From assembly GCF_030512175.1 (NCBI RefSeq), contig NZ_JAULBL010000001.1, forward strand, positions 1,216,510 through 1,280,509: a stretch of 64,000 bases of DNA, in the 5' to 3' direction. Under the pieces are notes generated by a model. It ran no database searches. It saw nothing but the letters and a program-made list of their open reading frames with translations, and was not told where the DNA came from. This document shows, in pieces, positions 7,699 through 15,843 of the stretch. Position numbers and translations under genes: made by a program. Origin of the DNA: Paeniglutamicibacter sulfureus. GTDB lineage: Bacteria; Actinomycetota; Actinomycetes; Actinomycetales; Micrococcaceae. How positions within the stretch are numbered: position 1 is the first letter of the stretch; every line of letters starts with the position of its first letter.

Positions 7699-9591
7699 GT
7701 GCAGTTCCACCACCACGGTTACGTATCCGGTGACCCGCGTATCAAGCCAGCAGCCGGCGTCGGCATCAACCGTCCGGAGGAGCTGCCCGAGAACATCGAC
7801 GTGCTCATCGTGGGCTCCGGCCCCGCCGGCATGCTCACCGCCGCCCAGCTCTCCCAGTTCCCCGACATCACCACCCGCATCGTGGAACGACGCGGCGGCC
7901 GCCTGGAAATCGGCCAGGCCGACGGCATCCAGGCCCGCAGCGTCGAGACCTTCCAGGCCTTCGGCTTCGCCGAAGCCATCACAGCCGAGGCCTACCGGAT
8001 CACCGAGATGGCGTTCTGGCGCCCGGACACCGAGAACCCCAAGAACATCATCCGCGGCGGCCGCGCCCTGGACGACACCGTGGGCATCAGCGAGTTCCCC
8101 CACCTGATCGTGAACCAGGCACGAGTGCTCGACTACTTCGCCGAGGTCGCCAAGAACTCCCCCACCCGCCTGGTCCCCGACTTCGGCTGGGACTTCCAGG
8201 GTCTCGAGGTGGCGGAAAGCGGCGATTACCCCGTCAAGGTCACCCTGGTGCGCAGCGCGGGCAAGGATGAGGGCACCACGCGCATCGTGAACGCCAAGTA
8301 CGTCGTTGGCGCCGACGGCGCACGCTCCAAGGTCCGAGCCTCCATCGGCTGCACCATGGCCGGGGACCAGGCCAACCACGCCTGGGGCGTCATGGACGTG
8401 CTGGCATCCACCGACTTCCCGGATATCCGCCTCAAGTGCGCCATCCAGTCCCACGACGGCGGCTCCATCCTGCTGATCCCGCGCGAAGGCGGGCACCTCT
8501 TCCGCATGTACGTCGACCTGGGCGTGGTGCCCGAGGGCGACAACGGCGCGGTACGCAAGACCAGCATCGAGCACATCATCGAGCAGGCCAACGCGATCAT
8601 CCACCCCTACACGCTCGAGGTTCGCAACGTCGCCTGGAGCAGCGTCTACGAGGTCGGCCATCGCCTCACCGATCGCTTCGACGACGTATTGCCGGAGGAC
8701 CGCGGCACCCGCAACCCGCGCGTATTCATCACCGGGGACGCCTGCCACACGCACAGCGCCAAGGCCGGACAGGGCATGAACGTCTCCATGCAGGACGGCT
8801 TCAACATCGGCTGGAAGCTGGCCCATGTGCTTGAGGGCCGCAGCCCCGAGTCGCTGCTGGCCACCTACTCGGCCGAGCGCCAGGTGGTGGCGAAGAACCT
8901 CATCGACTTCGACAAGGAATGGTCGACACTGATGGCCAAGAAGCCCGAGGAATTCGAGAATCCCTCGGACCTCGAGGACTTCTACGTGCGCACCGCCGAA
9001 TTTCCCGCGGGCTTCATGACCGAGTACGCGCCCTCCATGCTCACCGGCGAGGCCGTGCACCAGGAGCTGGCCACCGGGTTCCCGGTGGGCAAGCGCTTCA
9101 AGTCGGCCATGGCATCGCGCGTCTGCGACACCAACCCGATGCAGCTGGGCCACCACGCCACCGCCGATGGCCGCTGGCGCATCTACGTCTTCGCCGATCC
9201 CTCGGCCCCCGGGGCCGATTCCCCGGTGGGCGAGCTGGCGCAGTGGCTATCCACCGCGCCCGAGTCGCCGCTGGCGGCCACCCCGGCGGGCCTGGACATC
9301 GACGCTTGGTTCGACGTGAAGGTCATCTACCAGCAGAAGCACGAGGACATCGACATCAACGCCGTCCCCGCTGTTTTCAAGCCGGAGGTCGGCCCGTTCA
9401 AGCTCACCGAGTACGAAAAGGTCTACGGCACAGTTCCCGGCAACGACATCTTTGATGTACGCGGACTCTCCCGCGACGGCGTCATTGTGGTGGTCCGCCC
9501 GGACCAGTACGTGGCCAATGTGCTGCCGCTGGGCGCGACCGACGAGCTCGGCGAGTTCTTCGCCCGGATCCACTCGGGCGCGCGCGTCTAG
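7699..9591 (+). CDS. FAD monooxygenase, 3-hydroxybenzoate 4-monooxygenase-like (MobA)
   Basis: This 630-residue class A flavoprotein would hydroxylate a phenolic acid using NAD(P)H and O2. It resembles MobA of Comamonas, which makes protocatechuate from 3-hydroxybenzoate, along its whole length. Features include VDVLIVGSGPAGML (FAD Rossmann fold), GQADGIQARSVETFQAFGF, YVVGADGARS (the DG motif), GDACHTHSAKAGQGMNVSMQD (FAD ribityl site) and a thioredoxin-like C-terminal domain as in phenol hydroxylase. The GTG start at 7699 follows GAGGAAAG. No ring-cleavage genes are nearby, so the exact substrate is open; phenol-2-monooxygenase is the main alternative. Upstream twin repeats suggest inducible control, and a strong hairpin terminates the gene. 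Confidence 0.88.
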   Translation: MQFHHHGYVSGDPRIKPAAGVGINRPEELPENIDVLIVGSGPAGMLTAAQLSQFPDITTRIVERRGGRLEIGQADGIQARSVETFQAFGFAEAITAEAYRITEMAFWRPDTENPKNIIRGGRALDDTVGISEFPHLIVNQARVLDYFAEVAKNSPTRLVPDFGWDFQGLEVAESGDYPVKVTLVRSAGKDEGTTRIVNAKYVVGADGARSKVRASIGCTMAGDQANHAWGVMDVLASTDFPDIRLKCAIQSHDGGSILLIPREGGHLFRMYVDLGVVPEGDNGAVRKTSIEHIIEQANAIIHPYTLEVRNVAWSSVYEVGHRLTDRFDDVLPEDRGTRNPRVFITGDACHTHSAKAGQGMNVSMQDGFNIGWKLAHVLEGRSPESLLATYSAERQVVAKNLIDFDKEWSTLMAKKPEEFENPSDLEDFYVRTAEFPAGFMTEYAPSMLTGEAVHQELATGFPVGKRFKSAMASRVCDTNPMQLGHHATADGRWRIYVFADPSAPGADSPVGELAQWLSTAPESPLAATPAGLDIDAWFDVKVIYQQKHEDIDINAVPAVFKPEVGPFKLTEYEKVYGTVPGNDIFDVRGLSRDGVIVVVRPDQYVANVLPLGATDELGEFFARIHSGARV

Positions 9592-9637
9592 CCACAACCC
9601 GAACCGAACCACCCGATTCGCGCCAGCGGATCACCAG

Positions 9638-9674
9638 AGGTAGTGCCCGCGGCCGATGGCCGCGGGCACTACCT
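9638..9674 (+). terminator. Perfect 17-bp terminator hairpin after monooxygenase
   Basis: AGGTAGTGCCCGCGGCC (9638-9654) pairs perfectly with 9658-9674 around a GAT loop, followed by gttttgc. It lies 47 bp after the monooxygenase stop and separates it from the SDR gene. The following 263 bp up to the SDR start hold no gene I can support and presumably contain its promoter. Confidence 0.85.
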
Positions 9675-9937
9675 GTTTTGCAGGGGGCACGTCTGATCGT
9701 CGACGGCGCCAGCCCGCTTTGGCGGCGCCGACGTCTGCCGGCAAACAGTCCCTTCCCCAAAACCCTTCATTCGATCTGCCGAAAGCCGCAGACCCGGCAT
9801 GGTTCCGCGATACGTTGGAAGCAGCGCGAACCGGCCTGGACTCGCATCGCCGGACGAGCAGGAATAATCCGCAAATTACATGTGTTTGCATGAATACTGG
9901 CGGACACAACCGCTGGACCCACTGAAAGGAAGCACCC

Positions 9938-10720
9938 ATGCAGAGGTTTGAAGGCAAGTCAGTCATCATCACCGGCGCAGGCTCCGGCCTGGGACGTGCC
10001 GCGGCCATCCAGATTGCCAAGGAGAAGGGCAAGCTGGCGCTGGTCGACCTGAACGCCGCCGGGCTGCAGGAAACCGAGCGGGAGATCCGGGACATCGCAC
10101 CGGACGCAGAGATCATCTCGGTGACCGCAAACGTCGCCAACGAGTCCGAGGTGCAGAACTACGTCGCCGAAACCCTCAAGAACTTCGGGACCATCGACGG
10201 ATTCTTCAACAACGCCGGCATCGAAGGCAAGCAAAACCCCACCGAGGACTTCGGCTCGGACGAATTCGGCAAGGTCCTGTCCATCAACCTCACCGGCGTC
10301 TTCTACGGGCTCAAGCACGTCCTGAAGGTCATGAGGGAGCAAGGTTCCGGCGCCGTCGTGAACACTGCGTCGGTCGGCGGCATCCGCGGCGTGGGCAACC
10401 AGTCCGGTTATGCTGCCGCCAAGCACGGAGTGGTCGGCCTGACCCGCAACTCCGCCATCGAATACGGCCAGTACGGCGTGCAGATCAACGCCATCGCCCC
10501 GGGCGCCATCATGACCCCCATGGTCGAGGGATCACTCAAGCAGATCGACCCGGAGAACTGGGAAGCCGTGGGCCAGGCCTTTGTCGAGCCGAACCCCATG
10601 AAGCGCTTCGGCAAGCCGGAAGAGGTCGGCCAGCTGGTCGCCTTCCTGCTTTCGGGCGACGCCGGGTTCATCAATGCGGCGGTCATCCCGATCGACGGCG
10701 GCCAGTCCTACAAGTACTGA
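9938..10720 (+). CDS. SDR oxidoreductase, levodione reductase-like
   Basis: This 260-residue short-chain dehydrogenase has the nucleotide motif TGAGSGLG, the NNAGIEGK motif, catalytic Ser in NTASVGGIRG and YAAAK. It matches what I recall of the NAD-dependent levodione reductase of Leifsonia aquatica (which reduces (6R)-levodione to actinol) in several long blocks, such as IDGFFNNAGIEGKQNPTE and QSGYAAAKHGVVGLTRNSA, and in the C-terminal VVPIDGGQS-type ending. The physiological substrate is unknown, and a general cyclic-ketone reductase is possible. A good site (GAAAGGAAGC) precedes ATG 9938. The gene is monocistronic between two hairpins. Confidence 0.88.
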   Translation: MQRFEGKSVIITGAGSGLGRAAAIQIAKEKGKLALVDLNAAGLQETEREIRDIAPDAEIISVTANVANESEVQNYVAETLKNFGTIDGFFNNAGIEGKQNPTEDFGSDEFGKVLSINLTGVFYGLKHVLKVMREQGSGAVVNTASVGGIRGVGNQSGYAAAKHGVVGLTRNSAIEYGQYGVQINAIAPGAIMTPMVEGSLKQIDPENWEAVGQAFVEPNPMKRFGKPEEVGQLVAFLLSGDAGFINAAVIPIDGGQSYKY

Positions 10721-10743
10721 GTCCCAAGACCGGATCCCCGGCA

Positions 10744-10771
10744 GGCCCCGCGGTGATGTCACCGCGGGGCC
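10744..10771. terminator. Bidirectional terminator hairpin
   Basis: GGCCCCGCGGTGA (10744-10756) pairs perfectly with 10759-10771 around a 2-base loop. It lies 23 bp after the SDR stop and its right arm overlaps the last codons of the convergent HD-GYP gene, so it can serve both. Confidence 0.75.
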
Positions 10772-12399
10772 GTGCCGTGCCCGCGGTCCCACAGCCCGTG
10801 CTCAAGGGCGAAGAGCGTGGCCGAGACGCGATTTGATGCCCCGATTTTCAGGTAGATATGTTCCACGTGGTTGCGTGCGGTCTTCGGGGCGATGACCAGC
10901 GCCGCGGCAATCCGCCGGTTGTCCATGCCGCGGCAGAGCAGGCGCAACACCTCGATTTCCCGACCGGTCAGGCCCGCCGGACCGGCGGAGCGCCGCCGGT
11001 GTGCCAAGGGCGTGCCGGCCGCGGCGAGCACGGCATCAACGGCCGACGCATCGAGCCTGCCTGCCGCGGCCTCGGAGCGAAGCCGCTCACCGGCCGCCCG
11101 CGGGCCCAGCGCCTCCCGGTGCGGCCGCGGCTCGAGGTAGGTCTGGTGGGCCTCGGCGGCGGCGAGCAGTCGCTGGGTCGGATCCAGCTCGGACCCGGTC
11201 CTCCCCTGCGGATAGCCCGAGCCGTCGAGCCGCTCCCGGTGGGCGCCGGCCACCTCGGCCACCCGGCGCATGCCGGGCACCCGCGCCAGGATCCGTTCGG
11301 TGAGGAACGGGTACATGGCCAGGTGCTCCAGTTCCACCGCCGAGAGCGGCCCCGGCTTGTCCCAGACCGCGTTGGACACCCCCATCCGGCCCAGGTCGTG
11401 GACCCAGCCCGATCGGCGCAGCACCACTGTCTCGACCGGGTCCAGGCCAAGGCGTCCTGCGGCCGCGGCGGCGAGCGTGGCCACCGCCCGCGAGTGTCCC
11501 GTCGTCCACGGGGATTTCAGGTCGGCAAAATCACCCATGGCCTCCAGCACGGAATCGAGCCCGGCGGCATCCAGCGGTTCATCGGCCGGGGCGGAGGCCA
11601 GCACCGCGGGCCAGGGATCGCCCAGCATCAGGCCCCGGGACAATTCCGGGGCGCGTGCGCAAAAAAGGTCGGCGATCTCCGGGTCGAACTGGGTGCCGCG
11701 GCGTGCTGCGACCATGGCCACCGCCGCGTCGATGCCGCCGGAGCGCAGGAAGACCTCGGCCGCGTCGGCGAGCTGTGCGATGCGCATCTCCAGCGGGATC
11801 TGTGTCCCGGATTTCCCCGCGGGAAGTCCCAGGCCGTCCCAGCGCTCAAAGGTGTGGGCAAGGATCGAGGGCAGGTCCCCGTCCAGCCCCACCCGCGCCG
11901 CCAGCTGGCCGGCCGAGGTGCAATGCGAGGCAATGAGGTCCCTGACCGCTGTCTTCGCCCCGAGAGCGAACCGCGCTCGTTCCAGGACCCGCCGCCCGCC
12001 GGCATGTTGCGAACCGGTGTGGCGCAGCATCAGCGAGAGCATGGGCAAGCCCTGTGCATCGATGAGGTAGTAGTCGGAGCGGAAGGCGATGTCGTCGTCG
12101 AAGAGCGCCGCAAGTTCGAAGGAATCCGCGTGGCAGCCGATCCAGGCCAAGAGGTTCGCGTGGTAGATGCGCTCGCGCGCCGGCTTGTCGACGCCCAGCT
12201 GTTCAGCGATCCGCAGGCCCAGCAGCGTCGCGCGCATCATGTGTTCCATGGGCTGGCCGAGCCCCAGGTCGATGGCCAGTGAGAGTGCGGCGAGCAGTTC
12301 GCTGCGGCGCGGGGCGCCCGCCCCGGCCCGCGCGGCCGAACCCGCGGACCCCGTGACCGCGGGGATCCGGTCGAAGCCGCGCGCGCCCTGATCCGCCAC
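10759..12399 (-). CDS. Tandem HD-GYP-like protein with LuxR DNA-binding domain
   Basis: The 546-residue protein carries two HD-type halves and a DNA-binding tail. The C-terminal half has HD at residues 334-335 (GWVHDLGRMGV) and HRERLDGSGYPQG with GYP at 395-397, the signature of HD-GYP phosphodiesterases that cleave cyclic di-GMP. The N-terminal half (RWDGLGLPAGKSG near residue 190) looks like a degenerate copy lacking GYP. Residues 477-535 are a LuxR-type helix-turn-helix (LTGREIEVLRLLCRGMDNRRIAAAL). It may therefore be a transcription factor controlled by, or degrading, a nucleotide second messenger. It is second in a two-gene operon, with its ATG four bases after the stop of the hypothetical gene at 12404. 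Confidence 0.85.
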   Translation of the reverse strand: MADQGARGFDRIPAVTGSAGSAARAGAGAPRRSELLAALSLAIDLGLGQPMEHMMRATLLGLRIAEQLGVDKPARERIYHANLLAWIGCHADSFELAALFDDDIAFRSDYYLIDAQGLPMLSLMLRHTGSQHAGGRRVLERARFALGAKTAVRDLIASHCTSAGQLAARVGLDGDLPSILAHTFERWDGLGLPAGKSGTQIPLEMRIAQLADAAEVFLRSGGIDAAVAMVAARRGTQFDPEIADLFCARAPELSRGLMLGDPWPAVLASAPADEPLDAAGLDSVLEAMGDFADLKSPWTTGHSRAVATLAAAAAGRLGLDPVETVVLRRSGWVHDLGRMGVSNAVWDKPGPLSAVELEHLAMYPFLTERILARVPGMRRVAEVAGAHRERLDGSGYPQGRTGSELDPTQRLLAAAEAHQTYLEPRPHREALGPRAAGERLRSEAAAGRLDASAVDAVLAAAGTPLAHRRRSAGPAGLTGREIEVLRLLCRGMDNRRIAAALVIAPKTARNHVEHIYLKIGASNRVSATLFALEHGLWDRGHGTAPR

Positions 12400-12403
12400 G
12401 CCT

Positions 12404-13129
12404 TCATTCTACGGCCGCAACCCGCCTCGGGGCCGTGGAGGGGAAGACGAGACTGGTGTCGGCCACGAACACGCCGCGCTGCGGCAGCCAGGCGTCGGCG
12501 AGATGCTCCTGGACGGGGAGCGGCTGCGGGATCCCGGCGTCTACTCCGTCGACGGTGGCGACCGAGGCGCGAACCATCCACACCCGCATCGGGCGAGCGC
12601 GGAAGGACTGCCCGTTGGGCACGCGCCCGGCCAGCCCCATTCTCCCGGCGCGCAACACCGGTCCCATGACCCTGCCCATGGCGCCGAGCATGGCATCGCT
12701 GCGCCACAGCGCGTCGGGCATGGCACCGGCCACCGCACCGAGCATCTTCGTGGCCGGGGTCGAGGCCAGGTCCAGCTGCCAGTCCAGCACTCCGGGAACC
12801 GAGACCTCCAGGCGTGCGGGCCCCGTCCAGCGGGCGGATACCGGTGCGAGCACCGTCTCGTCCACGGCCGCCCCGAAGAAGCGGGCGCAACTGGTCTCCG
12901 GCGGGGCGTCGGCGTATATGCTCCAGGACCCGCCCGGCCGGCGCAGCCACACCGACCGATAACCGGGGCCGAAGGAACTGCGCGGGAAACGCCGGTAGGC
13001 CAGGTAGTGGCCGCTGCTGAAAGGCAGGCCCATGAGCGCATAACCTGCCAGGCGTTCGGCGTCCCCGGGCGGCAGCGTCGCTGCGGTTTCGGCGCGGTGC
13101 GCGTAGTGCTGCGGTGTCTTGTCTTTCAC
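12404..13129 (-). CDS. Hypothetical protein paired with HD-GYP/LuxR gene
   Basis: This 241-residue protein has no membrane segment or signal peptide and no motif I recognise. It contains many aromatic and Arg residues (SGHYLAYRRFPRSSFGPGYRSVWLRRPGGSW) and reads like a beta-rich lipocalin or AttH-type fold, but that is only an impression. An AGGAGACC site precedes the ATG at 13129. The downstream HD-GYP/LuxR gene starts four bases after its stop, so the two are co-transcribed and probably functionally linked. Confidence 0.75.
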   Translation of the reverse strand: MKDKTPQHYAHRAETAATLPPGDAERLAGYALMGLPFSSGHYLAYRRFPRSSFGPGYRSVWLRRPGGSWSIYADAPPETSCARFFGAAVDETVLAPVSARWTGPARLEVSVPGVLDWQLDLASTPATKMLGAVAGAMPDALWRSDAMLGAMGRVMGPVLRAGRMGLAGRVPNGQSFRARPMRVWMVRASVATVDGVDAGIPQPLPVQEHLADAWLPQRGVFVADTSLVFPSTAPRRVAAVE

Positions 13130-13180
13130 GGCGGTCTCCTTGGCTTGTTTTCACAGCCTAGAAATTCCGCGCCCGCGGCG

Positions 13181-13200
13181 CATGGGGCCGCTGCCCCATG
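13181..13200. terminator. Hairpin between AlkD-like gene and downstream gene
   Basis: CATGGGGC (13181-13188) pairs perfectly with GCCCCATG (13193-13200) around CGCT, 15 bp beyond the stop of the leftward AlkD-like gene. The T run (TTTT) is on the rightward side, so its direction of action is unclear. Confidence 0.45.
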
Positions 13201-13214
13201 TTTTGGGCGGGCGC

Positions 13215-13883
13215 TCAGCCTTCCTTGCGGCGAACCATCTCGTTGATCCAGGCCGGCGCGAAGGGCGAGGTGCAGTTCGGCGGCGTCGGGTAGTCCTTGA
13301 GCACCTCGAGGCGTTCGCCGATCCGAAGCGCCCGGGCGCGAAGCGCTGGATGTTCGATGCCGATCGTGGCCAGGGCCTGGTTCATGGCCCACTGCAGTCG
13401 CTCCGGGGCATCCTTCATCTGCGCCTCGATGACATCCAGCAGCCCCGGCAGGTCAAGGCCCTCGGGCTTCTTCGCGATCCGTTCGCTGGTCAGCGCCCAC
13501 CCGGCGCTTGCCACCACGGGATCGGCGTCGGCCATCCAGGCGACGCGCAGCTCCTCGGCGTGGGGGCTCTTCTTCACCACGTAGTTCACGAGCCAGTCGT
13601 GGACCTTCGGGGCGCCGGCCTCGCGCAGCATGGTGTCCAGCGTGTCGCGGCCGAAGGCCCTGGGCCGGCAGATGAGCAGCGCCAGCAGCCGCGCCGGGGT
13701 CTGCCCGGTTGCCCAGAGTTCCACTGCCAGCTCCTGCTGGGTCTTCAGCCGCTTGGCCACGGCCCGCAGCTTGGAGAGGTTCACCCCGTGGTCGTCCCCG
13801 CGCTTCTCGTTCACGGCGCGCATTTTCGGGTCCTCGAGCGCCGCCAGCTCTGCCAGCAGCCCGTCCACGGTCGTTTCCGACAT
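13215..13883 (-). CDS. DNA alkylation repair protein (AlkD/HEAT-like)
   Basis: This 222-residue helical-repeat protein belongs to the AlkD-like family (PF08713). Its best-known members are HEAT-repeat glycosylases that excise bulky or cationic alkylated bases without flipping them. Repeats are visible through the sequence, for instance ELAVELWATGQTPARLLALLICRP and VHDWLVNYVVKKSP. RVAWMADADPVVASAGWAL contains Trp and Asp residues in the region of the AlkD active site. Length is within the family range. Many family members lack demonstrated glycosylase activity, so activity is inferred. The gene stands alone. Confidence 0.82.
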   Translation of the reverse strand: MSETTVDGLLAELAALEDPKMRAVNEKRGDDHGVNLSKLRAVAKRLKTQQELAVELWATGQTPARLLALLICRPRAFGRDTLDTMLREAGAPKVHDWLVNYVVKKSPHAEELRVAWMADADPVVASAGWALTSERIAKKPEGLDLPGLLDVIEAQMKDAPERLQWAMNQALATIGIEHPALRARALRIGERLEVLKDYPTPPNCTSPFAPAWINEMVRRKEG

Positions 13884-14052
13884 CCCAACCTCCAGCTGTT
13901 CGTGTGTGTGGCTTCCAGTCTACGAAAGTTGTTCCCCCGACGCGTCCGGGCCGACGCGGCAACTGCGGCGGGCCGATCACCCGTGGCCCAAAACCATGCG
14001 GCAGAATGTTTAGGCGGGCAGGCGTGAGGCTTGCCGTTGTCGAGAGGACCTC

Positions 14053-15810
14053 ATGGCCGGTTTCATGCACAGGACCCCGGGGTGGGTGCGCCCCGTTCTG
14101 GGCGCTGCCCTGGCGGTCCTCGGGTCCGTCCTTGCGCTGCATTCGGCCGCATCCATCGAGGTGTTCGTGGTCCTGGTCTCCGCCGGGCTGGTGGCGCTGG
14201 GCGTTGCCCGGATCGCCGGGGCCCTGGGCCGGGACGGGGACGGAGAGGGAACCTGGCCCTGGCTCGAGGGGGGCAGCGGTGCGCTCCTGGTCGTTGCGGG
14301 CATCGCTGCGTTGCTTTGGCGCGGCACCACGCTGCCCGTGCTCGCGGCCTGCGTGGCCGTGCTCCTGCTGGTCACCGGCGCCACGTCCCTCGCCGCGCTG
14401 TTCCGCAAAACCCCGGTCCACCGCGCCGCCGCGCTGCTCGGCGGCCTGGCCGCGGTGCTGGCTGGCCTGCTGGTGATGTTCTGGCCCCGGCTGACGCTGT
14501 GGGCCTTTGGCGTGGTATTCGGCGGCTGGCTGGTCTTCGCCGGCCTGCACATGCTGGTGGGATTCCTGGCCCGGCGGCGGGGACCCGGGGGTCGCGCCGG
14601 GGGCCGGTGGCGGGAGTTCGGCAGGGTGGCGGGTTCCGCGGTGGCGTTGCTGATGGCCGTGGCGATGGTGGCCCTGACCGCGTTCATCCATGCCGGGGAC
14701 CCGAGGCTGGTGCCCGATGCGTTCTACACCCCGCCCACCGACGTCCCCTCCGAACCCGGCAGGCTGCTGCGCGCCGAGCTGCTGGGTTCCGGGGTCCCGG
14801 CCAACGCCGAGGCGTGGCGCATCCTGTATACGACGACGAACCCGGACGGGTCGCCGGCCGTCGCCTCCGGCTCGGTGGTGGTGCCGCGGGACCGCGGCGA
14901 GGCGCCGCTGCCGGTGGTTTCGATGGCGCACGGGACCAAGGGCATAGTCCCGCGCTGCGCCCCTTCCCTCTCGCCGCAGCCATTCGAGGACGGTCCCGCC
15001 GCGGCACTGCGCGAGCTGGTGTCCCAGGGCTGGGCCGGGGTGATGACCGACTACGTGGGGCTGGGCACCGCCGGCCCGCACCCGTACTTGGTGGGCGAGG
15101 CCGAGGGGCGCAACGTGCTCGATGCGCACCGGGCCGCCCGCCGGCTCGAGGGGATCGCGCTGCGCGGGGACGCCGTGATCTGGGGGCATTCCCAGGGCGG
15201 GCACGGTGCCCTGTTCAGCGCAGCCATCGCGCGGGACTATGCCCCGGAGATCGGGGTGCTGGGTGTCGCGGCACTGGCCCCGGCCAGCAACCTGGAGGAT
15301 TTGGCCCTGGGGGTGAAGGACGACGCGGCGGGCAAGGTCGTGTCCTCCTACATTGCCGCCTCCTGGGAGGAGCTTTTCCCCGCGCTCGGCGTCGGTTCCT
15401 TGCTGACACCCGGCTACGCCGGAGCGGTCGAACGCATCGGCGAACTCTGCTTTGGCGGCCGCGATGCGCTCTCGGCAATCGTTGGCGGCACGCAGCTCTT
15501 CGACGCGGTGCTTCCCGCCTCGGCGCTGCACGGACCGCTGGGCGCGAAGCTGAGGGAAAACTCGGTGGCGATGGACATCGGCTACCCGCTCTTCGTGGGC
15601 CAGGGGCTGGCCGACCAGCTGGTGAAACCGGGGATGCAGCGCAACTGGGTTGCCGCGCGCTGCGCGGCGGGGCAGGAGATGGAGTATCGCGAGTATCAGG
15701 GACTTGACCACATGCCGCTGGTGCAGGACGACTCCCCGTTGATCCGTGACCTGGTCGCGTGGGCCAATGACAGGCTTCAGGGCCGGGAACCGGTGGACAC
15801 CTGCCCGTAG
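14053..15810 (+). CDS. DUF308/HdeD-type membrane domain fused to secretory lipase domain
   Basis: This 585-residue fusion has six or seven hydrophobic helices in residues 11-212, arranged as in HdeD/DUF308 proteins. They precede an alpha/beta-hydrolase domain of the fungal-type secretory lipase family (PF03583). The nucleophile elbow is GHSQGG with Ser380; Asp521 (GLADQL) and His553 (LDHMPL) complete a plausible triad. The catalytic domain would sit outside the membrane. Substrate is unknown; a cell-surface esterase or lipase acting on triglycerides or acylated lipids is likely. The start follows gagagGACCTC. The gene is monocistronic and convergent with the MpaB-like gene. Confidence 0.85.
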   Translation: MAGFMHRTPGWVRPVLGAALAVLGSVLALHSAASIEVFVVLVSAGLVALGVARIAGALGRDGDGEGTWPWLEGGSGALLVVAGIAALLWRGTTLPVLAACVAVLLLVTGATSLAALFRKTPVHRAAALLGGLAAVLAGLLVMFWPRLTLWAFGVVFGGWLVFAGLHMLVGFLARRRGPGGRAGGRWREFGRVAGSAVALLMAVAMVALTAFIHAGDPRLVPDAFYTPPTDVPSEPGRLLRAELLGSGVPANAEAWRILYTTTNPDGSPAVASGSVVVPRDRGEAPLPVVSMAHGTKGIVPRCAPSLSPQPFEDGPAAALRELVSQGWAGVMTDYVGLGTAGPHPYLVGEAEGRNVLDAHRAARRLEGIALRGDAVIWGHSQGGHGALFSAAIARDYAPEIGVLGVAALAPASNLEDLALGVKDDAAGKVVSSYIAASWEELFPALGVGSLLTPGYAGAVERIGELCFGGRDALSAIVGGTQLFDAVLPASALHGPLGAKLRENSVAMDIGYPLFVGQGLADQLVKPGMQRNWVAARCAAGQEMEYREYQGLDHMPLVQDDSPLIRDLVAWANDRLQGREPVDTCP

Positions 15811-15843
15811 CGGGCCGACCGCCCGAAACCCGGGCCGGCTTGC

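Noticed and set aside
9656-9925. 89-residue frame between the monooxygenase terminator and the SDR
   Set aside because: It starts within the terminator hairpin, has no ribosome site and occupies the expected promoter region.
13453-15711. 752-residue leftward open frame across the lipase and AlkD-like genes
   Set aside because: Its end reads through AlkD in another frame and the rest is antisense to the lipase with Pro/Arg/Gln-rich composition; no ribosome site or domain.
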